Shown one piece after another: positions 12,606-23,300 of a stretch of DNA of 64,000 nt. Below the pieces are notes generated by a model. That model saw only the letters and a program-made list of their open reading frames with translations. It was not told where the DNA came from and did not search any database. The stretch covers positions 4,873,778 through 4,937,777 of the forward strand of contig NC_064449.1 in assembly GCF_023343835.1 (NCBI RefSeq). The letters run 5' to 3'. The translations under genes and the position numbers were made by a program. The stretch comes from Lagopus muta. Lineage: Eukaryota > Chordata > Aves > Galliformes > Phasianidae. Numbering within the stretch: the first letter of the stretch is position 1; the number at the start of each line of letters is the position of its first letter.

Positions 12606-12853
12606 ATAAGGACAAGAATGTAATGACAAGGGCTTCAAGCTAAAAGAGGGGAGATTGAGGTTGGATGTGAGGAAGCAATTCCTCACTCAGAGGGCAGTAA
12701 GACCCTGGCAGTGCTGCCCAGAGCTGTGGTGCCCCATCCCTGGAGGAGCCCGAGGCCATGGATGGGCAGCCTGAGCAGGGGGCAGCCAGCACACGGCAGG
12801 GCTGGGGGATCTCTGAGCTCCCCTCCAACCTCAGCATTCTGTCATTCTATGAT
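12606..12853 (+). mobile_element. CR1 LINE 3' end
   Basis: A sense copy: ggttggatgtgaggaagcaa, ccccatccctggagg, then cccctccaacctcagc and cattctatgat. Confidence 0.9.
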
Positions 12854-12954
12854 TTGTGTTAGACAAAACAAGTCTATCTTTTCCCTGATTGCTTTGTTTG
12901 TTTGCTTGGTTCTTTTTTGCTGTTGGTGTTTGCTTTCTGTTATTTACTTTTTAG

Positions 12955-13024
12955 CAAAGAAGTGCTGCCACTGCTAAAATGTCGCAAGTCAGCGAAGAAA
13001 CCTCTGCAGAAGTCTAGACTATGA
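12955..13024 (+). CDS. Candidate alternative last exon of SUSD2
   Basis: A good acceptor (pyrimidine-rich, ending ctttttag) precedes a 70-base open stretch. Joined in phase 2 to the membrane exon (8788-8878), it would replace the usual tail with a basic one: SKEVLPLLKCRKSAKKPLQK, SRL, stop. AATAAA follows at 13048-13053, only 24 bases after the stop. No other gene nearby explains it. The phase match alone has a one-in-three chance, so this remains a prediction. Confidence 0.3.
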
Positions 13025-13204
13025 CTTCATTATGTATGACCTAGAGAAATAAATAGCTTTTCTACCCACATGGAGATAGAAAAAGAAGAAAAGGAAAGCC
13101 ACCTGAATTTGCATTCACCATTTTCAAATAGAGATGACGAGCTCTCCCCCTCAGTTCTGTGGTCTGTCAGTAGCTGTGTATTTGTCTCTATGTATGCTGT
13201 GTAA

Positions 13205-13460
13205 CATAGACTCACAGAATGGTTGGAGCTGGAAGGGACACTCAAAGGCCGTCTGCTCCCACTGCCTGCAGTGCACAGGGACACCCACAGCTCCAGCAGT
13301 GCTCACAGCTCTGTGCCCTGAGCGTGGCTGTGTGCAGGGATGTGCAGCACCAGCTCTCTGGGCACGCTGTGCAATGCCTGACCTATCCAAATCTCCCCCG
13401 TTCTCTTTAGAGACCATTTCCCCTTGTCCTATTACACAGAACCTGCTGCACGGTCTGTCC
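13205..13460 (-). mobile_element. CR1 LINE 3' end before the KREMEN1 CpG island
   Basis: Reverse-oriented copy: it opens on the plus strand with cacagaatggttggagctgg and continues through the ctgcctgcagtgcacaggga core to atttccccttgtcctatt. Confidence 0.9.
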
Positions 13461-14246
13461 CTTCTTTCTTACAGCCCCTTTGGACGCTGACTCTCTCAGC
13501 CTGTCGTCGGAGGGGAGGTCTTCCATCCCTTGCCTCAGTTTTGCGGCCCTCCTTTGCACGTGTCTATGCACTGTAGCAGTCCGCGTGCTCGTCTCTGTGC
13601 GACTCCGTCCGTATTTGTATGTTTGAGGCCGTATGCATCCGGCTCAGTCCCTACATCACCCTCCGGCCCGTGCAGGGCTGTAGAGAGCCATAGCGCAAAG
13701 ATTACAGCGGTCTTCTCCCCGCCCTCCCCTAAGGGAAGAAAAGATGCGCCGCATCTGCGCGCTGGCAGACAGCCCCCGGGGCCGCTAGGCTGGCACGGCC
13801 GCGGGGCTGCGGGGCTGCGGGGCTGCGGGGCAGGCAGAAGGACGCGAGGGGACGCCGAGAGCTCGGCGCGGCCGGCGGGGCGCTGACGGAGCCGTGCGGG
13901 GTTCGCCCGCCGCTGCCTCGCCGGTCGAAAGGCGGTCCCGGCCGCGAGGATCGCTCCGCGGAGCCCCGCTGCGGGCGGCACGGCCCGAACCCGTCGGTGT
14001 CAAACGGAAAAGCGGCCGCGCCGCCGTTCCGCGCCTCAGCGGGGAGCAGCAGGTTGGGATGTTGGTTTCTATCCTTTCCTGTCACATGGCTGGTAATAGG
14101 ATCCCTCATCTGCCACTCGGCACCTCGCTGGGGCGCACTTACAGGACACATGCTGTAGGGCCTCCGCTTCCCGCACTTCGCGCTCCTCCCGGCCGCCCGC
14201 GACCACCTCCGCTCCGGAACGCGGTGCGGCCCGGCGGCCCCGGCCC

Positions 14247-14325
14247 ATGGAGCCGCCCCCTCTCGCCGCCGTCGTGGCCTTTTCGGGACTGGCGCTGAGC
14301 TGCTGCCGCGAGCCCGTTCTGTCCG
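14247..14325 (+). CDS. KREMEN1: KREMEN1 exon 1: start codon and signal peptide
   Basis: ATG followed by MEPPPLAAVVAFSGLALSCC REPVLS in two parts: proline-rich start, hydrophobic core, then the mature N-terminus. The exon ends in phase 1 and the split codon gives E before the first kringle cysteine. The donor lies in a run of six GTGA units. There is no homology anchor in such a leader, so the exon rests on ATG, hydrophobicity, phase and the CpG island. Confidence 0.8.
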
Positions 14326-17300
14326 GTGAGTGAGTGAGTGAGTGAGTGACACCCGGCGGGGACGCGGGGGAGCCGGGCTGAGCGGACGGAGCCGCTCGTA
14401 GATCTTCTGGCGGGGCTGAGCGGCGGCAGAGCTGCAGTCTGTCCCCGAGCTGTGCGGAGCCGGGGCTGGCACGGAGCTGTGCCGTCCGGCAGCGCTTCGC
14501 CCTGGGCAGCCCGCTCTGCTGCTAACAGCCAGCCTGGGGCAGCGCGCTGCAGCTCGGTGATCTTTCAGCTCCCCTCCAGCCGAAGTCGTTCTGTGATTTT
14601 GTGATCGGGTTTGCGATAACATCCCTTCCTTATCGCCAGTTCGGTGCGCGGTGCCAGGTCCGGAGCGGCTGATCCTGAGGGTCCGAGTGTCACAGCCACC
14701 GGATGCGCGGTCCTCTTAGATGTGCTCTGAATAGCTGAATCTTCCTTATTCTGCTTAATACGGAATTTGCACTGCTTCCTCTAGCTGTGAATAGACACTT
14801 GCTTATCTTCACGCTTTGTAGGTACACTTAAAATCACGGAATGGTTGGGGTTGGAAAGGATCCCCAAAGGCCGTCTGCTCCCACTGCCTGCAGTGCACAG
14901 GGACACCCACAGCTCCAGCAGTGCTCACAGCCCCGTGCCCTGAGCGTGGCTGTGTGCAGGGATGGGGCAGCACCAGCTCTCTGGGCACCCTATGCAGTGC
15001 CTCACCGCCCTCAGTGTCAAAACTTCTTCCTTATACCCAACTTAAACTACCCCTCTTTTTGTTTGAAACCATTTCCCCGCATCCTATCAATCCTACCACG
15101 TCTGATTATCAGTCTCAGTACCACCAGGCAGCGTTTGGTGCACAGTTGGTAATCCTTTCTCTGTTGAAGTTGAAGAGTGTCATCTTTTTTCCGAACACAA
15201 CTGTGGACAGAACGCACTGTGTAAGCAGCCAAGTTTCACAGCAGCTGCACGTGAGCATGTGGAGGATATATCCCTGTAGGAGTGTTTGGTTCATAGGCAG
15301 AGTAGAGACCTCTGTGCACATCCGTGCTCTGACTGCATACACCCACAGCCACGAAAGGTGGCAGAAATGACTGAGAACAAACAGCTGTGGGGAAAAAGAC
15401 ACGATATTACAAGGAGTGAATGCGTAGCGAAGATAATGGATCCAGAAAGCACAGCCACCTACCTTCCTTTTTGTATTAATTCAGTCACTGAAATCTGCAG
15501 CACTCAAACCTCAGTCCTACCATATTTCTCAGTAACTGAGGGGGTGGTGGAGTGGTGAATGTGTTGCCTATGATTAAGGGATTTTCTGAATTTGGTGCTT
15601 TTTGTGTTACAAAGACAAAGAAACTGAAAAGTCTGTGAAATGTCAGTTCCATTGAAGCAGTCTTGTTTTATACACTCAGTGCAATGGGCTGTCACTTTTA
15701 GTGTCTGTACTTACAGCCTTCATTTAATTTCCCACTCAGAAGCGTGTTTGATTTCCCCTCTTCCCTTCTCTGTTATCTTTCTGTGCAGCAGTAGCGGATC
15801 TCTGTGCTGTGGTTTCCTTCCTTTGAGCTGTTGTTTCACCCCAAACCTTTGTGTAAAGCAGCTCTGCTTTGTGTTCCTTGAGCGGCCATCATGCAAATCA
15901 TCCAGCAAGCAGTTCTAAGCAGGCTGAGATAGTCACCCTAGGCGCTTCGGGGGATCGTGCTAGTACATGCACAGAGCCTAACTCAAAATCCGGAGTTATG
16001 AATGGATTTTGGTAGGGTGGAGCCAACGGAGTGGGAAGGAGGCCGGGATTACACGCTGCCAGCTGCTCATTTTGTCATATCACACCACAGCGGTTGTGCA
16101 ATTGAGCACTGCCTCCATCTGCACAGTGGCTGAGGCCCACGCTGGTAAAATTTCCGGAGGGATTCGGTCTGCCACACTTGACAGTGGAACAACAGATTTA
16201 AAACTTCACAAAGAAAACAAATGGGTGTATTAAGGAGCAGAAATTCCTCCGGGGCTACATCATGCATTCTTAGTTCCAGTGATAAAGAAGCTCAGGACAA
16301 GTGTGGTGGTGGAACCAAACCGCTGTCCTCTTCCAGGCTGTGCCAATGGATGCTGAAGATGAGGTTTGACCCAATGTCATTCTGACCACTCTCTGCTCTG
16401 AACCAACACTAAATATGACCGTTTCGGAGCAGCTGAGGACCTCAAAAGATGATGTGTGTGTGCCTGTGTAGGATGGGAGATTTTTAAACTGCATACAGAA
16501 CGTCTCTATACTGCATAGGGGAAACCTTCCGCTTCAGTGTCCTCGTGGCATCACAGCAGGCTTTCACTGGCCTTATCCTCCCCAAAATAATCTATTTTCC
16601 ATCATAACATATTATGGAACAAGGTTCTTTCCTGACCAATCCTATGAAAATATGCAAATGAACATTTGGTTCAATCAATAAAACTGCATCTTCAAAGAAA
16701 GCCATTGCGCTACTAAAAATATTTTTAATAATGACCACAGAAGCCATATTTGTCTCTTTGATCTCCTGAAGCTTCTTCTGGTTTTAATCAGCGTTCCCAC
16801 ATGCAGAATTGTGGCAACCTATGATAATAGAATCTCTATTCGTGTATCCATAGGGAAACAAAAGCGCTCTCATCTGAGGAAGGTAATTGGGTGCTGTGCC
16901 CCTTCCATCCGTGGGCCTCCATCGCTGCTGGGGTGTCTTGGCATCGGTTAAGTGGTTTCTGTCCTTTCCTCTGTGCCTTACTCTCTCATTGAAGTGTTTC
17001 TGCTGTCTAATTATACCCTTTCAATCAAATTAGAGACTGCAGCATCTGGTTAGTGCCTGTAACTGTTGCCATCTGCACCTAGATACAGTGCTTGCGTTTA
17101 AGGAGGAGTGCTGCGATTGCAGGCTGCAGCAAGAGCAAGGAGAGTGGCTCTGGTAGAATGGAAATCACCTGAATCTCTTCTCAAAGCACTGTTAGAACGC
17201 ATGCATCAGGCACCTGACACACAGTCCTTGTTGGACTCGGCCCACGCTCTTATCCACGTACATTTTAGGAACCTTTCCTTATTGCTCCAACCTTGCAGAA

Positions 17301-20300
17301 CGTTTAAAGTCCTGGTTGTTACACTTCTGCAGCGAAACCTCGTATTTCAATGGCAGCAGTTTTCATTTAGCCTTGTTTATTCTTTTATCCGAATATCCTT
17401 AAAAGAAAATGCTGCTTCTCATGGGAATGTTGCTGGTAGGATCTCTCCTGCTATCCCTACCCAGAGCAAACAAATAGACAAGTAACTTGATTATTATTTT
17501 TTTCAGTGAAGTAGGAATGAGTTTGTTACTCTGAATTTTCAGTGCAAAGCTATGTATGCACCCCAGTCATACAAGAGCACTCTTAAACCATCCTGAATCT
17601 CCATCTCTTCAGTCTCCAATTCGTAGCATCATTGAGTGCATCTCTGAGAAATGATGGACATTGAGGAATGCTCAGTGGGCGAAAATCAGATGAGAGAGTC
17701 ACAGGATGGCTTTGGTTGGAGGGGACCAACCCTGCCATGGGCTGGCTGCCCCCCACCAGCTCAGGGTGCCCAGGGCCCCATCCATGGCCTTGGAGAGGAA
17801 GGATGTTTGAGCATAGCTGTTTTCTTTGCTTTTCCTCTCATTTGTGCAGAGGAGACTGCAGAGGACATAAAGATGTTTGTATTATCTCCATCACTCATCA
17901 TTTGGCACGGAATGAGTATTTCTTAGATAACTGGACTTGCCATCAAAGACTTCAGAGCTGCAGACCAACACATAGATGTCCATGTTAGAAAATCACTGGA
18001 AGCCAGTGCAGACTCTGTAGCTTCAGTGTTATATCATCAGTGCCTCATTCAGGACAGCAGTCAGACTGTTACATTTTGCACTACCTTAATTTTTCAAATG
18101 ATCCTTCAGTGGTGCCCATGTGGAGTGCAGGCAGCCATACAGTTCCACAGTAACAAAGGCAGAAATGATCATTGTAAGGTCCCTACATTGAAGAAGAAAC
18201 CGAAACAGATGGAAAAAATTTCTACTACAGCTGCTGTTTGATCTTCCAAATGTTGATCTGGCTCTAATAAAACTAATTGTGAACCTGTATCTCACACAGA
18301 ACGCTCGCTCAGAGTGGACAACCATCCCAGTTTGTTTTCTGCTTTTTGCTTTCTGATATTTTCCTCTCGGTAGGTACTTCTCTAGACTCAGCAATCACTT
18401 AAAGGAAGAGTTATTTGACTTCCATGGTTCTGACTGTGATTACTGCTGTTTGCAGGCTTTCCCCGAAGCAGTAGATGCAGCAGTCAGTAGGTGGTTAGTA
18501 GAGGGAAGTCATGGTGAGCAAAGACAAAGGTACTGAGCGTGCTGAGGGTCCTGCAGTGCTGGGAATTTTATAGGGAACCCTACAAAGTGTAACGCAGTAG
18601 ATCTCAAGGTAGAAGAAAGTAGGGCTGAGGTTCTTTTTATTGAATGACTGTGCTTACGTGAAACGTTTGTAATTCAGTGCTGTGGCAAAGTAACTATTAT
18701 TAATCACTGAGCATTATTAGCCATTATCCAAATGAAAGTTTCCAACTAGATTGCCTCTAAAAAAACAAACAAAAAGTATTTCATTGGATTTTGTTTGTTC
18801 ACAGCTGCTATATTTCATAATTTGAAATAAAGCTTTGTTGTTTCTTTTCTTCTGGGATAGTCAGTGTTTTCCCATGGTATCTCTCTTCCTCCCCTAACAA
18901 AACTAATGAATGCCCACAATGCTCATCCGGTTCCAACCCCCTGCTATGTGCAGGGCCACCAACCAGCAGCCCAGGCTGCCCAGAGCCACATCCAGCCTGG
19001 CCTTGAATGCCTGCAGGGATGGGGCATCCACAGCCTCCTTGGGCAACCTGTTCCAGTGCCTCACCACCCTCTGGGTGAAAAGAACACCTCAGCCTGCACA
19101 GGAACAACGCAGGTATTGTTGCAGCCATCCATTACCTTGAGAGCAGAATGCTGTAGCTAAGAGGAACAAAGAGAGATCCGGCTTTTCCTTCCACACCATG
19201 TCCTCAAAGTACTAAAAAAGAAAAAAGGCTGAAGATGAAAACGAAAGGCGGTTGCTGCTGCAAGTTAAAGCACGGGCCAGTCTTAGCAGATCCTGCAAGG
19301 GCTGATGTTAACTTCTGTTCAGTCTGTGTGCCAGATCGCGTTCAGGTACTGTAGCATTCCTTACATTGCTGGGGAGATGTTAGCACACATTGCTTCCAGT
19401 TTGGAACTGAAAAGCAAGAAGAGTCGTAGCGCTAAAATGATGAAAGCACCTTTTCTGGCCGTGTTTGTCCCTCCTCACAACTGCTTTGTTATACCATACG
19501 TTATTGTGTCCATCCAGTTTATGTTTTCCTCCCCTTTCCATCAAACTCTGCTCTTTATTTTGCTGTGACAGGAAAGCTGTGGTGTCCACTTCAAAGCAGG
19601 AGAAGCGCTGAAGGACAGTGGCACCGCCGGTGACTCAGAGCGTCTTTTTTTGTATGTTTACACAAATGTTTGTGGTGACTCAAATACTGGAAATTCAGAT
19701 CTGTGTTTTCAAGGAAATGCACGTAGCCCACCCGCCCGGCTAACGAGGCCGGGTTAATTAAAGTGAAGGAGAAGTGTTAATCTGAAGCTTGTTTTTTGCT
19801 CAATCAGATAAGTTTCTCTTCAGGAGCACCGCGCCAGGGCCAGGTGCAATGCTCTCCCTTTCCTTCAGGGCACTGGAGTAGAATATCTCTGCAGCTGTTC
19901 CATGAGAATGAATGCTATCAGATAAAAAGAGAGAATGCTGTCAGATAATATGGAATGCTGCCCAGCCTGCAGCTAAGGACAGACGTTTGTGACTTCCCCC
20001 AGTAATGCTACCAGCACAGGGCCATGCTTATGGCCACGGAAAACAGGACAACATTTTAATTAGATCACAGAATGTTGCATTTTAATACTATTTTTTAATA
20101 AATTCATGGATAATGTTATCAAATAAAATTGATTTCTTTATGTTCTTTCTGGAACAGGTTGCCCAAGGAGGCTGTGGATGCCCCATCCCTGCAGGCATTC
20201 AAGGCCAGGCTGGATGTGGCTCTGGGCAGCCTGGGCTGCTGGTTGGCGACCTGCACATAGCAGGGGGTTGAAACTGGATGGGCATTGTGATCCTTTTCAA

Positions 20301-23300
20301 CCAAGGCCATTCTGTGATTCTTTATGGCAATTGTTTCTGGAAGATTGGATCAGAGTAGATTGTCCCTCTTCACTGTAGAGGAGTTGGACTATAGGTGAGC
20401 TTTAAAGGTCCCTTCCAACTCAAACCCTTCTGTGATGATTCTGTGAGAGCCACACAATGACTGATGTTGGAAGGGATCTCTGGAGGTCATCTTGTTCATC
20501 CCCTCACCTCAGGCAGGGTCACCTGAATCAACTTGCTGAGGACCATAATCAGATATATTTTGAATATCTGCAAGGAGAGAGAATCCATCACCTCTCCGGT
20601 AGACCTGTTCTAGTGATCAGTCACCTTCATAGGGCATCTTTTAAAGAACTTTTAAAATCAGGATATAAACGTTTGCAAGATTCACACCTACAAAGTCTTT
20701 CATTTTGTAAGGGATGGATGTTCACAAACGTAGTTAATTTGGAATGAGAGCTGGGCAGTGTGCTGATAAGTAGCAGATTGGTAATGTCATGTACTGTCAT
20801 GTTTGGAAAATCAGCAAGTTACAAATTCAACCTAACAAGCAAAACAAAGAGAAAGCAGTAAAAAATGTGATTTTTTTTTCATTCAGAGTATGTACTTGAT
20901 TGTATTAATCACACTTGAGTCCCAACCAAGGTATCTTATAAAAAACTGAGTAAAAATCATAGAACCATAGAATGGTTGGGGTTGGAAGGGACCCCCAAAG
21001 GCCTTCTGTTCCCACTGCCTGCAGTGCACAGGGACACCCACAGCTCCAGCAGTGCTCACAGCCCTGTGCCCTGAGCGTGGCTGTGTGCGGGGATGGGGCA
21101 GCACCAGCTCCCTGGGCACCCTGTGCAGTGCCTCACTGCCCTCAGTGTCAAAACTTCATCCTGTTTAAATCTCCCCTCTTTAAATAGTGAAATCATAATC
21201 CCTTTAATAGGTGTTTGGGTCTATGGGAAAATATACAGTGCAAACAGCATCCTCAGTTGCCTAAACAGTGGAGGAAATCTGTTAGTGAAAGGCAACTGGA
21301 GTCTTGGGGATGGGGGAGAGGGCAAGGGAAGAGCAAGTAAACACCAAATCTACATATATTCTATTCTCTCTCTTTCCATTTCTTCCCAGAATGTTATACA
21401 GCAAATGGGGCCGATTACCGTGGCACTCAGAACCAGACCTCCCAACACGCGGGGAAGCCTTGTCTCTTTTGGAATGAGACCTTTGAGCACCCTTATAATA
21501 CTTTGAAATATCCCAACGGGGAAGGAGGGCTCGGTGAGCACAACTACTGCAGGTAAGAACTATCTCATTGCCACCAATGTTGCCTCGATGCAGCTTTAAG
21601 CAGTTGGCACAAATTAGAAGCATGTCTGAACCATGAGTATCCTGTTTTATCCTGCGATCAGAACCCCGAGTCTTTGGCTCAGCACACAAGTACCATTGGT
21701 AGAATAACAGAGAATGTTTGAGGCATCACAGCACGCTTCACGTGTGTTGTAACTGCAGCGATTTGAACATCCTATCCACTTCTGTTGTTTTCTTGGCATG
21801 TAATTGCAGTGGGTTCAATGTTAGAGCAAAAACAGTGTGAAACTCAGGTTCAGTAAGATTTATTTTTACGTGGCATTTAAAGATCACTGATTTTTCACTC
21901 CCTCGCTCTCTCTCTTTTTTTCCCCCCAGGAACCCTGATGGAGATGTCAGCCCATGGTGCTACATTGCAGAGCACGAGGATGGAATATATTGGAAATATT
22001 GTGAGATTCCATCCTGCCGAAGTAAGAGAACCATGTAATTAGTTCAGGCCTGTGTCTCTGCCGAGCGGAGGTTGGCAGTTATACAGCAGTGGGTAGTGAT
22101 TTTCCAGCAGAAACTAGGACAAGGCCAATCAGCTTATTTTCATTTGCAAACTAAGCAATATTTGAAACTGATCTCTGGAGTTAATGACAAGGTTGCTGTG
22201 TAGTTGTTCCTCCATTGCTGCTCTCTTCATCTCCTCTCAGAATTAGTGGCTTACGTTATTTACATTAAAATAGAAGATGGGGAAGCACTCAAAACATATG
22301 GAGTGCTTCTAGTTTTTCTAATCTGATGAAGTACGCCGTTAGCTCAGTACAGTCCAGAGGAGAAAAATGGATAGGAAATGATTAATTAGGTTTTCAAAAA
22401 GATGTCTGTGTCTCCATCACTTGTGGTTCATCTGTTAAACGGGTAGCGTTAGTTTGATGTGAGTAGCACACAGATATGGAATGGCTAGGAAGAAATAGGG
22501 GCAGTAGAAGTGGACACAGGGAAAAGATGAATAATTCAGATCGCTGTCAAGTTATTCATCTGAACATTCCTTCCAGCATCTGATGTTACCAATGTATGAT
22601 GCTGCTCACCTTATCCAAAACGCGTTTCTCCTTTCGCGGTTCGTGTCAATACCTTCCCAGATTTTCATTCCTGGATGCTCCAGGATAAATTCTCAAGAAC
22701 CCCATTTTAAACAAATGACTCAGTATTAACACCCATAACTGAACATTTTATTAGGTCTGATCACTGATGTATTTTTCTTCTAACTTCTGTGCCTCTATGT
22801 CCAAGAGATTGCCTCTGCATACACTGTTAAATCAGAGCAGTTGTCCCGATGTCAGCATACTTCTGATTTAAGGAAGTACCTTTCAGAAGGACCCCCATAA
22901 TTAATAAATTTCTGGGTCCCAAATTAAAGAGTTTGCATTTTCTTTAAAGATGACAGATTTTAAGCAAAGTCTCTGGATACGTCCCCAGCAAGGCAGATCC
23001 TCTCCACTTCATTTGTTCTATGCAAGGAATCCTTGTAAAACAAATCTCACTCACTTTCTCTGTGATGGGGGGGATGAGGATTTATATTTGGACGCTTACT
23101 TGCACAGATAATCCAGATTTATATTTACAAAATACCCTTTTGACCAGTAGCAGCTGTTTCACTGAAATTGGATACTAGAAAAAGGAATTATAGCAACAAA
23201 ATGTACACTGCAAGTCCATCCAAGTCTTAATGCAAACTTCATGGTTTATGACGTGTAATTAAAAAAACAACACTTATTCCTTACTGTATCGTCTGTTTTC

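Larger units (their letters stand above)
10555..14246. other. SUSD2-KREMEN1 intergenic region
   Basis: About 3.7 kb with the SUSD2 3' UTR, a Galluhop-like element (10,960-11,600), CR1 copies at 12,606 and 13,205, the candidate alternative SUSD2 exon at 12,955, and the CpG island from 13,740. Nothing was recognised in 11,600-12,600. Confidence 0.7.
13740..14480 (+). promoter_or_regulatory. CpG island and probable KREMEN1 promoter
   Basis: This is the only long stretch in the window that is both GC-rich and dense in CG dinucleotides, and it surrounds KREMEN1 exon 1. There is no TATA box at a suitable distance, as usual for a CpG-island promoter. It holds a direct repeat GGGGCTGC (four units, about 13,803-13,831). 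Confidence 0.75.
14326..21389. other. KREMEN1 intron 1
   Basis: A 7.1 kb intron between the leader exon and the kringle. It carries CR1 copies at 14,833, 17,690, 18,897, 20,155, 20,340, 20,447 and 20,957. The stretch 15,100-17,680 has no recognised feature. First introns of CpG-island genes often hold enhancers, but none can be shown here. Confidence 0.7.

Noticed and set aside
13729-14622. 297-residue open frame on the minus strand of the CpG island
   Set aside because: It is rich in Pro, Arg, Ala and Ser as expected for chance frames in GC-rich DNA, has no recognisable domain, and overlaps KREMEN1 exon 1 in antisense.
14841-15370. Several 60-150 residue frames sharing segments such as [16 protein letters not shown]
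   Set aside because: They recur at many places because they are translations of the same CR1 3' end, which is non-coding.
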